Assembly (NCBI RefSeq): GCF_000710035.2 | Contig: NZ_JMJJ01000005.1 | Span: 1,146,145-1,193,241 of the forward strand | DNA from: Pantoea ananatis LMG 2665 | GTDB taxonomy: Bacteria > Pseudomonadota > Gammaproteobacteria > Enterobacterales > Enterobacteriaceae | Reading direction: 5' to 3' | Length of the DNA: 47,097 nucleotides | Part shown: positions 15,098 through 22,748 of the stretch, in pieces | How positions within the stretch are numbered: the first letter of the stretch is position 1 | Layout: each line of letters starts with the position of its first letter | Notes under the pieces: generated by a model | What the model was told of the DNA's origin: nothing | What the model saw: the letters and a program-made list of their open reading frames with translations, nothing else | Databases searched by the model: none | Made by a program: the position numbers and the translations under genes

Positions 15098-15951
15098 CGC
15101 AACAACTCACTGAACTTGAAACGGTGCGACCCCGTCGCCGCCGTCGCCGCATCACCTCGTTAACCATTGGATTGACGCTGGTGACGATTGTGATTCTGAT
15201 GGCAGTGCTGGCCCCGCTTATTGCCCCCTACGATCCGAATCTGCAAACCATCGCCAGCCGGTTGCTGCCCCCTTCGGCTGCACACTGGTTCGGCACCGAT
15301 GGATTTGGTCGCGATTTACTCTCCCGAGTGATTTATGGCGCGCGCCCTACGCTGCTGCTGGTCTCGCTGATCCTGGTTCTGACCATTCCGGTTGGCCTGT
15401 TGGTGGGGATCACCGCGGGTTACGCAGGCGGCTGGACCGAGCGCGTATTAATGCGCATTACGGATATTTTTCTGTCGCTGCCCAACCTGGTGATTGCGCT
15501 GGCGCTGGTCGCAATGATGGGACCGGGACTGATGAACGGCGCGTTGGCTCTGGCGCTGACCAGTTGGCCTCCGTTTGCCCGCCAGGCACGAGCCGAAACC
15601 CTGGCGCTGCGCCGCAGCGACTATCTGGCGGCGGCCCGAATGCAGGGGATTACCGGTTTTCGCCTGATGTTCGGCCATATTCTGCCGCTGTGCCTGCCCA
15701 CCGCGGTGGTGCGCGCCGCACTCAGCCTGGGTGGGATTATTCTGGCGGCCGCCGGACTGGGCTTCCTTGGCATGGGCGTGCAACCGCCGACCGCCGAGTG
15801 GGGTTCAATGGTGGCAGAAGGCAGTAAGGTCATATTTGACCAGTGGTGGGTCGCTGCTGCACCCGGCGCGGCCATTCTGTTTGCCAGCCTGGCCTTTAAC
15901 CTGACAGGCGATGGCCTGCGTGACCGACTGGATACCCGACATGCAAAATAA
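15094..15951 (+). CDS. DppC/OppC-type ABC transporter permease
   Basis: The 285-residue second permease subunit begins with an arginine-rich cytoplasmic tail (RPRRRRRRITS), then six expected membrane segments. Diagnostic parts are SAAHWFGTDGFGRDLLSRVIYGARPTLLLV, typical of DppC proteins, and the EAA-like loop RSDYLAAARMQGITGFRLMFGHILPLCLP. GLGFLGMGVQPPTAEWGSMVAEG is a hallmark near the C-terminus. It overlaps the DppB-like gene by four bases and the downstream ATPase gene by eleven, consistent with one transcript and coupled translation. Confidence 0.9.
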   Translation: MTQQLTELETVRPRRRRRRITSLTIGLTLVTIVILMAVLAPLIAPYDPNLQTIASRLLPPSAAHWFGTDGFGRDLLSRVIYGARPTLLLVSLILVLTIPVGLLVGITAGYAGGWTERVLMRITDIFLSLPNLVIALALVAMMGPGLMNGALALALTSWPPFARQARAETLALRRSDYLAAARMQGITGFRLMFGHILPLCLPTAVVRAALSLGGIILAAAGLGFLGMGVQPPTAEWGSMVAEGSKVIFDQWWVAAAPGAAILFASLAFNLTGDGLRDRLDTRHAK

Positions 15952-16771
15952 CATTCTGGTAGAGTCGCTCAGCATCCGCAGCGACGACGCGACGCTGGTC
16001 GATAACATTAGCTTTTCTATCGGGCGTGAGCGCGTGGCGCTGGTCGGCGAATCCGGCTCCGGCAAATCCCTTACTGCACGAACCCTGATGGGACTGCTGT
16101 CTCCGTCACTGCATCTGCAGGCTACCCAGCTCCAGGTCGCCGGTGAAAATGCCCTGACCCTGAACGAACGCAGCTGGAGTAAGCTTCGTGGCGATCGCGT
16201 GGCCATGGTGATGCAGGATCCCAAGTATGCGCTGAACCCGGCGCGGACGATCGGCTGGCAGGTTGAAGAACCGCTGATTCTGCATCGCCGCCTGAGTCGG
16301 GCGGAACGAAAAGAAAAAGTCTGCGATATGCTGGACGCGGTGGGCCTGCCCGATCCGCGAGCCCTGATGCAGTTCTATCCGCATCAGCTTTCGGGCGGTA
16401 TGGGCCAGCGCGTGATGCTGGCGATCGCCCTGATTACCGATCCGGCTTTTTTAATTGCGGATGAGCCGACCTCCGCGCTGGATCACGCCATGCGCGATCA
16501 GGTGCTGTCGCTGATCCGCCAACTGGTTGAGTCACGCAACATGGGCCTGCTGCTGATTAGCCACGACCTGCAACAGGTTTCGGAACACTGCGAGCGGGTT
16601 ATGGTTATGTACAAAGGCCGGGTGCTGGATACGCTGCCGGCCGCCGATCTGCCTCAGGCCACGCATCCCTACACCCGCACGCTGTGGTCATGCCGTCCCA
16701 GTAAAGCAACACATGGACAACCGCTGCCGGTTCTGGACCGCGCGGCGCTGGAGGCCAACCACAATGATTAA
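15941..16771 (+). CDS. DppD-type ABC transporter ATP-binding protein
   Basis: The 276-residue ATPase has Walker A GESGSGKS (36-43), Q-loop VMVMQDPKYALNPARTIGWQV, the signature LSGGMGQRVMLAIAL (with Met-Gly where Gln-Arg is more usual), Walker B FLIADEPTSALD and switch histidine in LLISHDL. The C-terminal extension LPQATHPYTRTLWSCRPS is the oligopeptide-transporter-type tail, although it is short and lacks the full cysteine cluster of iron-sulphur-binding DppD. The ATG at 15941 starts inside the preceding gene without an evident Shine-Dalgarno sequence, so coupling is likely. A longer frame from 15911 would overlap more and adds nothing family-like. Confidence 0.88.
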   Translation: MQNNILVESLSIRSDDATLVDNISFSIGRERVALVGESGSGKSLTARTLMGLLSPSLHLQATQLQVAGENALTLNERSWSKLRGDRVAMVMQDPKYALNPARTIGWQVEEPLILHRRLSRAERKEKVCDMLDAVGLPDPRALMQFYPHQLSGGMGQRVMLAIALITDPAFLIADEPTSALDHAMRDQVLSLIRQLVESRNMGLLLISHDLQQVSEHCERVMVMYKGRVLDTLPAADLPQATHPYTRTLWSCRPSKATHGQPLPVLDRAALEANHND

Positions 16772-17447
16772 TTTGCATAACCTCAGTGTGTCACACAAAC
16801 AGGGTTACGATCTCCGCACGGTGGTGCACGACGTGAATCTACAGGTGAACGCCAGTGAGTGCTTTGGCCTGGTCGGCCCGTCCGGCTGTGGTAAATCGTC
16901 GCTGCTGTGGGTTATGGCTGGACTGAATCCCCACTGGCAGGGCGAGATGCAGCTGGCCGGGCATCCGGTGCAGCCAGGCAAAACCTTTACCGGTGCGCTG
17001 CGCCAGGACGTGCAAATGGTGTTTCAAGACCCTTATGCTTCCCTGCATCCGCGCCACCGTTTGCGCCGCACGCTGGCTGAGCCGCTCAGGCTGCTTAAGC
17101 AGGATAACATTGACGATCGTATTGATGACAGATTTCGCCATGTCGGGCTGGACCCGTCGTTAGCCGATCGTTATCCTCATCAGCTGTCCGGCGGCCAGCG
17201 TCAGCGCGTGGCGATTGTTCGCGCTCTGTTGCTGCAGCCAAAAATACTGCTGCTGGATGAGCCGACATCAGCACTGGATATGTCAATACAGGCTGAAATC
17301 CTCAATCTGCTTAACGATCTCAAGCGTCAGGATGGCCTGACCATGGTTCTGGTGAGTCACGATCCTGACGTGATTGACCATATGTGTGACCGTGCCGTAC
17401 GCATGGCGCAGGGGCGGATCGTTGAGCACATTGCCGCTCCAGCCTAA
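16764..17447 (+). CDS. DppF-type ABC transporter ATP-binding protein
   Basis: The 227-residue second ATPase has Walker A GPSGCGKSS (38-46), Q-loop VQMVFQDPYASLHPRHRLRRTL, signature LSGGQRQRV, Walker B ILLLDEPTSALD and LVSHDPDVIDHMCDR. With the DppD-type subunit it forms an ATPase heterodimer. It is shorter than typical DppF (about 330 residues) because the C-terminal oligopeptide-type domain is missing, as in many nickel/opine-type systems. The ATG at 16764 follows GGAGG and overlaps the previous stop by eight bases. It is followed after 13 bases by speG on the same strand. Confidence 0.88.
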   Translation: MINLHNLSVSHKQGYDLRTVVHDVNLQVNASECFGLVGPSGCGKSSLLWVMAGLNPHWQGEMQLAGHPVQPGKTFTGALRQDVQMVFQDPYASLHPRHRLRRTLAEPLRLLKQDNIDDRIDDRFRHVGLDPSLADRYPHQLSGGQRQRVAIVRALLLQPKILLLDEPTSALDMSIQAEILNLLNDLKRQDGLTMVLVSHDPDVIDHMCDRAVRMAQGRIVEHIAAPA

Positions 17448-17460
17448 GTAAGGAAAGATA

Positions 17461-18006
17461 ATGACCATCAGACTCCGCCCGCTGGAAAGAGAAGATCTGC
17501 ACTTTGTGCACCAGCTTGATAACAATGCCAGCGTCATGCGCTACTGGTTCGAAGAGCCGTATGAGGCTTTTGTTGAGCTGTCCGATCTCTACGACAAACA
17601 CATTCACGATCAGACCGAGCGACGTTTCGTGGTGGAACATGAGGGGCAAAAAGCGGGAATGGTGGAACTGGTCGAAATTAACCATGTCCATCGCCGTGCT
17701 GAGTTTCAGATCATCATCGATCCGACCCATCAGGGCAAAGGCCTGGCAACCCAGGCCGCCCGCCTGGCGATGGATTACGGTTTCTCAGTCCTCAACCTGT
17801 ACAAGCTGTACCTGATTGTCGATCAGGAAAATGAGAAAGCGATCCATATCTACAGCAAACTCGGTTTTGAGATCGAAGGCGTGCTAAAACACGAATTCTT
17901 TATCAATGGCGAGTACCGCAATACGATCCGTATGTGCATTTTCCAGCATCAGTATCTGGAACGGCATAAAACCCAGGGCAGCATGGTCAAACCCACTGCC
18001 CAGTAA
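17461..18006 (+). CDS. speG: Spermidine N1-acetyltransferase SpeG
   Basis: The 181-residue GNAT enzyme acetylates spermidine and spermine with acetyl-CoA, which limits polyamine toxicity. It is almost colinear with E. coli SpeG, sharing [64 protein letters not shown], the acetyl-CoA loop [10 protein letters not shown] and [22 protein letters not shown]. These include the residues of the allosteric polyamine site and active site of SpeG dodecamers. It lies 13 bases after the ABC transporter genes with AAGGAAAG in between, so it is probably co-transcribed. That is unlike E. coli, where speG has other neighbours. Confidence 0.96.
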   Translation: MTIRLRPLEREDLHFVHQLDNNASVMRYWFEEPYEAFVELSDLYDKHIHDQTERRFVVEHEGQKAGMVELVEINHVHRRAEFQIIIDPTHQGKGLATQAARLAMDYGFSVLNLYKLYLIVDQENEKAIHIYSKLGFEIEGVLKHEFFINGEYRNTIRMCIFQHQYLERHKTQGSMVKPTAQ

Positions 18007-18426
18007 TCAGCCGCGCGCGCCGACCGGATTCATGTAAGGGCTGGGATGCTCTGGCTCGAGGTTGTACATGCCGCCATAGAAAGGATCCACCAGTAACCAA
18101 CCGGGTAAACCCAGCAGGGGAATATTTCCCAGCAAATACCAGAGGTTGGCGCGGGCCTCAATTGGCACCGTTACTGGCACATAGCCCGGACTTTCCAGCA
18201 TCAGCAGATAGTGTTTTTTGCCAAAGTAGCGGTGGTTGGATTTCTCCAGGATGACGGTTTTCGGCGTGTATCCTTCCGCAACCGGACGGCCGTTTTCATC
18301 CTGCACGGTAAAACGCGCGCCCGGCGGCTGTGAATCGATCAGAACCGATTGAGTTTCAGTGCCAACAATGGTGGCGCAGCCGCTCAGAAGCATCGCGGCG
18401 GCAAGCGCCAGAATGTGCTGTTTCAT
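18007..18426 (-). CDS. Predicted lipoprotein with PEGA-like domain
   Basis: The 139-residue protein begins with a lipoprotein signal (MKQHILALAAAMLLSG^C17; lipobox LLSGC). The residues after the cysteine do not include Asp at +2, so sorting to the outer membrane is expected. The mature part has a short beta-rich region (SVLIDSQPPGARFTVQDENGRPVAEGYTPKTVIL...GYVPVTVPIEAR) that resembles PEGA-type carbohydrate/peptidoglycan-surface domains. A hydrophobic, glycine/leucine-rich stretch, NLWYLLGNIPLLGLPGWLLVDPFYGGMY, follows. I recognise the general type, not a named gene. The stop codon directly abuts the speG stop from the other strand. Confidence 0.7.
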   Translation of the reverse strand: MKQHILALAAAMLLSGCATIVGTETQSVLIDSQPPGARFTVQDENGRPVAEGYTPKTVILEKSNHRYFGKKHYLLMLESPGYVPVTVPIEARANLWYLLGNIPLLGLPGWLLVDPFYGGMYNLEPEHPSPYMNPVGARG

Positions 18427-18491
18427 GGAAGGATCCGATAAAAGTCAGGAAGCACAGTGTAAACCGCCCTTCCCACCTTTTCATCTGTCTC

Positions 18492-18514
18492 AATCGGGCT
18501 ATCATCGCCCGATT
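18492..18514 (-). terminator. Stem-loop after mmuM
   Basis: The perfect inverted repeat AATCGGGC / GCCCGATT with a seven-base loop stands nine bases after the mmuM stop on the minus strand. The T-run is missing, so intrinsic termination is uncertain; the position fits an operon end. Confidence 0.45.
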
Positions 18515-18522
18515 CTGCCGCT

Positions 18523-19458
18523 TTATTGCGGTTGACAATGCCGGGCAATAGCCGCGATGTCTTTGGGGGAGGTGCGGCAGCAGCCGCCAATCAGCCGGGC
18601 ACCGGCCTGCTGCCACTCGCTAAACTTGTCATGCAAGGTGCAGCCAGAGGGCGCAGAGTGCCAGGTTTTGCTGCTGGCGTCGTACTGCTCGCCCGAGTTG
18701 GGATAGACCACCAGCGGTTTGTCCGTCAGGCGCTGGAGCTGCTGCAGGGCCGGCGTAACGCTTTCCAGCGCAATACAGTTGATTCCTAATGCCACCACCT
18801 GCGGTTGCGCATTGAGGTAAGCCGCCACCTCACGCAGCGGCGTACCGTCGCTGATGTGTTCGGCATCACGCAGCGTGAACGAGAACCAGGCGCGGCTGTC
18901 AGGGAATTCGCCTAACAGGGCAACCAGCGCCTGGGCTTCTGCAAAGGAGGGCAGCGTTTCGCAGGCCAGTACATCCACGCCCGCCGTCAGTAATGCGTTG
19001 ATCCGTGGGCGATGGAACGCCATCATTTCAGTCTCTGGCAGCGCATAATCCCCCCGGTATTCCGATCCATCGGCCAGAAACGCGCCGTAAGGTCCGACCG
19101 ATCCCGCCACCAGCAGGATCTTTGCTTCGGCCTGCGTCGCCAGATAATCTGCGCGGGCACGTTTAGCCAGTTCGACGCTTTGCGCGATCAGCGCCAGAGA
19201 CTGCGTTTCGTTGAGGCCCCGCGCCGCAAAGCCCTGCGGCGTTGCCTGATAGCTGGCAGTAATGGCGCAGCGCGCGCCGGCAGCAAAATAGTCGTAGTGC
19301 ACCTGGTAAATCAGCTCAGGGTTCTCCACCAGCACTTTAGCGGACCATAACGCATCCGCCAGATCGCAACCACGTGCCTCAAGCTCGGTCGCCAGCGCGC
19401 CGTCAAGAATCAGCGGGGCAGACTGTTGTAATGCGCGCGAAACAGGATTATGCGACAT
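18523..19458 (-). CDS. mmuM: Homocysteine S-methyltransferase MmuM
   Basis: The 311-residue cytosolic zinc enzyme transfers a methyl group from S-methylmethionine (or S-adenosylmethionine) to homocysteine, making methionine. It matches E. coli MmuM in length and content: [28 protein letters not shown] at the N-terminus, [27 protein letters not shown], and the zinc ligands in the C-terminal GGCCRTSP plus an upstream cysteine in GINCIALE. The ATG at 19458 overlaps the end of mmuP by 11 bases; a longer in-frame start upstream lies entirely inside mmuP. With mmuP it forms a salvage unit behind met boxes. Confidence 0.95.
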   Translation of the reverse strand: MSHNPVSRALQQSAPLILDGALATELEARGCDLADALWSAKVLVENPELIYQVHYDYFAAGARCAITASYQATPQGFAARGLNETQSLALIAQSVELAKRARADYLATQAEAKILLVAGSVGPYGAFLADGSEYRGDYALPETEMMAFHRPRINALLTAGVDVLACETLPSFAEAQALVALLGEFPDSRAWFSFTLRDAEHISDGTPLREVAAYLNAQPQVVALGINCIALESVTPALQQLQRLTDKPLVVYPNSGEQYDASSKTWHSAPSGCTLHDKFSEWQQAGARLIGGCCRTSPKDIAAIARHCQPQ

Positions 19459-20854
19459 CCCTGGCCTCCTTAGCCTGTGTTTTTTTGTGCGTGACATGGT
19501 AAGCGCCATAGCAAAACAGCACAAACGGAATTCCGCACCACAGGGCAATACGCTGCGAGGGATCGAAAGCCAGCCCCACACAGGCCAGCAGGCAAAGCAG
19601 GAAGCCCAGGATGGGAGTGAGCGGATACAGCGGCGCGCGATAAACCAGTTCCTGCAGCGATTTACCCTGTTGCACATGACGACGACGAAAAACGTAGTGC
19701 GACGCGCAGATGCTCAACCACACGGCCACCACGGCAAAGCCAGAGATAGCAGACAGCGCCACAAATACGGTATCCGGCGCGACCACGCTGGAGAACAGCG
19801 CCAACAGGCCGCCGATCATACTGACCGTTATCGCCAGCAGCGGTACCCCGCGTTTGTTGACCCGGGCGAAGGCGCGCGGCAGCGTGTTCTCATTGGCCAG
19901 CGACCACAGCATGCGGCCTGAGGCATACAGACCCGAGTTCGCCGCAGACAGGATGGCCGTGAGTATCACAAAGTTAATGATATCTGCCGCCCAGGGAATG
20001 CCGATCTTCTCAAATACCAGCACAAAGGGACTTTTAACGATGCCGGCCTGGTCCATTGGAATTAAGGCGGCCAGCACGAAAACGGTGCCGACAAAGAACA
20101 GGATCAGGCGCGCGACGGTAGTGCGAATGGCCAGCGGCACGACTTTTTGCGGGTTTTCGGTTTCGCCTGCGGCAATGCCAATTAGCTCGGTGCCGGAAAA
20201 GGCAAAGTTCACCGCGACCATCGTCATCAGAATCGGTAATACACCATTAGGCAGCCAGCCGTGTGCGGTGATATTGCTCAAACCCGGCGCGGTCGTGCCG
20301 TCTTTCATCGGGATAAAGCCAAACATGGCCGCGCCGCCCAGGACGATAAAGGCGACAATCGTGATGACCTTGATGATGGAAAACCAGAATTCCCCTTCGG
20401 CAAAGAAACGGGTGGAAATCACGTTGAGCAGATAGATGGCGATGCAGAAGACCAGGCACCATAGCCAGACCGGCACATGTGGAAACCAGTACTGCATGCA
20501 GAACCCTGCCGCCGTCAGGCTGGAGCCCAACGCGACGGTCCAGGTCAGCCAGTACAGCCAGGCGACGGTATAGCCCGTGGCCGGGCTCAGATAGCGAGCG
20601 GCATAGACGTGAAATGCCCCCGTTTCAGGCATGGCGACCGACAGCTCACCCAGGCAGGCCATCACAAGCCATACCACCAGCGCACCAATCAGATAAGCCA
20701 GCAGCGTGCCTGCGGCCCCGGTGGTGGAAATAATGTAGCCGGTATTAAAAAACAGGCCGGTCCCGATGACGCCGCCCAGCGATAGCATCACCAGGTGGCG
20801 AACTTTCATGGTTCGCTTAAATTGATCCTGCGAAGAAGTCGTCTGCTCGCTCAT
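19448..20854 (-). CDS. mmuP: S-methylmethionine permease MmuP
   Basis: The 468-residue amino-acid/polyamine/organocation (APC) transporter imports S-methylmethionine for MmuM. It has about 12 membrane segments and the amino-acid permease signature near the N-terminus ([48 protein letters not shown]), with [24 protein letters not shown] in the middle. E. coli MmuP is almost the same length. Two in-frame ATGs exist, at 20863 and 20854; I prefer the second because GGAT/GGGA lies upstream and the first would sit inside the operator. Transcription is likely controlled by MetJ. Confidence 0.92.
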   Translation of the reverse strand: MSEQTTSSQDQFKRTMKVRHLVMLSLGGVIGTGLFFNTGYIISTTGAAGTLLAYLIGALVVWLVMACLGELSVAMPETGAFHVYAARYLSPATGYTVAWLYWLTWTVALGSSLTAAGFCMQYWFPHVPVWLWCLVFCIAIYLLNVISTRFFAEGEFWFSIIKVITIVAFIVLGGAAMFGFIPMKDGTTAPGLSNITAHGWLPNGVLPILMTMVAVNFAFSGTELIGIAAGETENPQKVVPLAIRTTVARLILFFVGTVFVLAALIPMDQAGIVKSPFVLVFEKIGIPWAADIINFVILTAILSAANSGLYASGRMLWSLANENTLPRAFARVNKRGVPLLAITVSMIGGLLALFSSVVAPDTVFVALSAISGFAVVAVWLSICASHYVFRRRHVQQGKSLQELVYRAPLYPLTPILGFLLCLLACVGLAFDPSQRIALWCGIPFVLFCYGAYHVTHKKTQAKEARDVA

Positions 20855-20861
20855 ATATCCC

Positions 20862-20885
20862 ATCCGTATGGACGTCTAAACATCT
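20862..20885 (-). promoter_or_regulatory. Tandem met boxes (MetJ operator)
   Basis: Three adjacent octamers align with the met box AGACGTCT: ATCCGTAT (5/8), GGACGTCT (7/8) and AAACATCT (6/8). MetJ binds two or more adjacent met boxes, and methionine salvage genes are known MetJ targets, so this array just before mmuP is convincing. It covers the predicted transcription start region. Confidence 0.75.
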
Positions 20886-20897
20886 ATATGCAGCAGA

Positions 20898-20926
20898 TTT
20901 ATACGCATTACGGCGCCGAAATGCAA
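20898..20926 (-). promoter_or_regulatory. Sigma-70 promoter of mmuPM
   Basis: On the minus strand TTGCAT (20921-20926) and TATAAA (20898-20903) are separated by exactly 17 bases. The start of transcription would fall near 20891, directly before the met boxes. Confidence 0.65.
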
Positions 20927-20990
20927 CGGGCGAAACGGTCAGGCATCGACGGGAAGGGATCGTTGCCCCGCGTTAACGGGGCGGGATGCG

Positions 20991-21326
20991 CTAGCCGAAC
21001 ACGCTCTGTATATAGCGTTCAAGCGCCATGCGGGAACTGAAACCGTGTGGAATACCATAATGTTCCTGCGAATCACCCGCCAGGTAGAGAGGGAACTGCG
21101 TGTAGTGATCACAGGTTTTCATTTCTGACGCCGGTTCGGCAAAAGGCTGACTTTTTTCTTTCAACGTTGGGTGAATGATCAGCGCCGTGCGCCCCATACG
21201 CGCTTCGCGGTTAACATAAACATAGTTGTCGCCACGACGGTAGCCATAAGCGCGTGGTGTAATCTCATCGACTTCAAAGCCTACTTTTTCCAGTACGCGC
21301 GCTACCTCATCTGGTCGTAAATACAT
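20991..21326 (-). CDS. ygaC: YgaC family protein
   Basis: The 111-residue cytosolic protein of unknown function is nearly identical in pattern to E. coli Yga[54 protein letters not shown], and [38 protein letters not shown]. coli ygaC is Fur-regulated and divergent from ygaM, as here. The start at 21326 agrees with the E. coli protein, and AGAGGA lies upstream. No catalytic motif is evident. Confidence 0.93.
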   Translation of the reverse strand: MYLRPDEVARVLEKVGFEVDEITPRAYGYRRGDNYVYVNREARMGRTALIIHPTLKEKSQPFAEPASEMKTCDHYTQFPLYLAGDSQEHYGIPHGFSSRMALERYIQSVFG

Positions 21327-21477
21327 GCTTGATCCTCTCCTCTTCAAAAGCCACGCAACCTTACATCAGCGTGGCTGCACGGGCATTCGGAATTTTCCCT
21401 AAAGGGCCATCCCGCGCCTCGTTAAGTCAAACGTGGTCTACACTGAGTATTACGTGTTAATGACAAGGGAGCCAAAA

Positions 21478-21795
21478 ATGTTTAATCGAACGCAAAAAAA
21501 CGATGACATTGATATCAATCAGGATGTAAACGAGCTGGCTGATTCACTTGAAGCGTTGCTGAAATCTTACGGCAGCGAAGCGAAGGATGAGGTTAATTCT
21601 GCCCGCAGCCAGGCGGAAGCCCTGCTGAAGCAAACCCGTGCGAAATTAAATGGTGGCGGCAATCGTGTTTCGCAGGCCGCCCGCGACGCCGGCTATCAGG
21701 TTGATGCCTATGTGCATGATAAACCCTGGTACGGTGTCGGCATCGGCGCTGCGGTCGGGATTGTGCTGGGCGCGCTGTTAGTGTCCCGCCGCTAG
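21478..21795 (+). CDS. ygaM: YgaM, ElaB/YqjD-family membrane-anchored protein
   Basis: The 105-residue protein has a charged, helical N-terminal part (VNELADSLEALLKSYGSEAKDEVNSARSQAEALLKQTRAKL) and a C-terminal membrane anchor (WYGVGIGAAVGIVLGALLVSRR). This is the ElaB/YqjD/YgaM architecture (DUF883), whose members tether to the inner membrane and can bind ribosomes in stationary phase. The ATG at 21478 follows AAGGGAG; an upstream in-frame start at 21433 is unlikely. It stands alone and ends at an intrinsic terminator. Confidence 0.93.
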   Translation: MFNRTQKNDDIDINQDVNELADSLEALLKSYGSEAKDEVNSARSQAEALLKQTRAKLNGGGNRVSQAARDAGYQVDAYVHDKPWYGVGIGAAVGIVLGALLVSRR

Positions 21796-21817
21796 TCCCC
21801 GCCCTGCCGTTATCATC

Positions 21818-21847
21818 AGCCTCGCTCAATGAGCGGGGCTTTTTTTA
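21818..21847 (+). terminator. Intrinsic terminator of ygaM
   Basis: The stem GCCTCGCTC-AAT-GAGCGGGGC (one G-U pair in RNA) is followed by seven T residues. Confidence 0.88.
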
Positions 21848-21936
21848 TGCCTGTTTTTTGCGCAACTGGCTTTACAAAATATTTTTTCGCGTGGCAGGGC
21901 GCGTCGCCACTGGCTTGCCGCATCCGGGGCCATTAA

Positions 21937-21984
21937 CCCCATATATAGTACGCTTGACCGCAATTAACGCTACATCTAGTATTC
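21937..21984 (+). promoter_or_regulatory. Pair of NrdR boxes upstream of nrdH
   Basis: Two 16-base sites resemble the NrdR box (acaCwATATaTwGtgt): CCCCATATATAGTACG at 21937-21952 and GCTACATCTAGTATTC at 21969-21984. Their start-to-start distance is 32 bases, i.e. three helical turns, the usual spacing for cooperative NrdR binding. A weak Fur-like sequence (10 of 19 consensus positions by my alignment) overlaps the second box and extends to about 21999, in line with known Fur control of nrdHIEF in E. coli. Confidence 0.75.
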
Positions 21985-22087
21985 ATTTCATTGTCACACC
22001 ACAAAATGTTTGCAAGGACGAAGCCTGATTCATGGAAAAAAACTTCGTTATCCGCAGCGGCACCGCAATGAAAGAGGAATACGAATC

Positions 22088-22330
22088 ATGCGCATTATTA
22101 TTTACACTAAAAACAACTGTGTCCAGTGTAATGCCACGAAAAATGCACTGGATCGTCAGGGCATCGACTACCACCTCATCAACCTGGATACGCAACCGGA
22201 GGCCATCGATAACCTCAAGGCCTTGGGTTACCGCCAGGTACCGGTCGTCATGACGCGTGACGATCACTGGAGTGGGTTTCGCCCTGACAAGATAGCTGGC
22301 CTGTCTCAATCCGTGGCGATGGGCGGATAG
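22088..22330 (+). CDS. nrdH: Glutaredoxin-like protein NrdH
   Basis: The 80-residue electron donor for the class Ib ribonucleotide reductase is reduced by thioredoxin reductase. The redox motif CVQC ([14 protein letters not shown]) and the C-terminal [12 protein letters not shown] block, typical of NrdH, are present, as is the cis-proline segment RQVPVVM. The start at 22088 gives the usual [11 protein letters not shown] beginning. It is the first gene of nrdHIEF; nrdI follows after four bases. Confidence 0.96.
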   Translation: MRIIIYTKNNCVQCNATKNALDRQGIDYHLINLDTQPEAIDNLKALGYRQVPVVMTRDDHWSGFRPDKIAGLSQSVAMGG

Positions 22331-22334
22331 CCGC

Positions 22335-22748
22335 ATGTTTCCACTGGTCTATTTTTCCAGCCAGTCGGAAAACACCCATCGGTTCATTCTCCGTCTGGGC
22401 CTGCCCGCGTGCCGCATACCGATTGACGCAAAGCAACAGCTGCACATTGACCAGCCCTATATTCTGGTCGTGCCCAGCTATGGCGGCGGCAGCCACCGCG
22501 GTGCGGTGCCCAGACAGGTTATTCAGTTTCTCAATGATGACGCCAACCGCAACGGCTTACGCGGCGTTATCGCCGCCGGTAACCGTAATTTTGGCGAAGG
22601 TTACTGCCTGGCTGGCGACATCATTGCTAAGAAATGTCAGGTTCCCTACCTGTATCGGTTTGAACTGATGGGAACCCCCGACGATATCGCCAATGTGAAA
22701 GCGGGAGTAACCCAATTTTGGCAACGACAGATACCCTCAACGACGTAG
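22335..22748 (+). CDS. nrdI: Flavodoxin-like NrdI
   Basis: The 137-residue flavoprotein supplies the oxidant used to assemble the dimanganese-tyrosyl radical cofactor in NrdF. The FMN-binding loops are visible: [12 protein letters not shown] at the N-terminus, [18 protein letters not shown] in the middle and [13 protein letters not shown] later. Its length equals the E. coli protein. The nrdE start lies inside its 3' end. Confidence 0.95.
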   Translation: MFPLVYFSSQSENTHRFILRLGLPACRIPIDAKQQLHIDQPYILVVPSYGGGSHRGAVPRQVIQFLNDDANRNGLRGVIAAGNRNFGEGYCLAGDIIAKKCQVPYLYRFELMGTPDDIANVKAGVTQFWQRQIPSTT

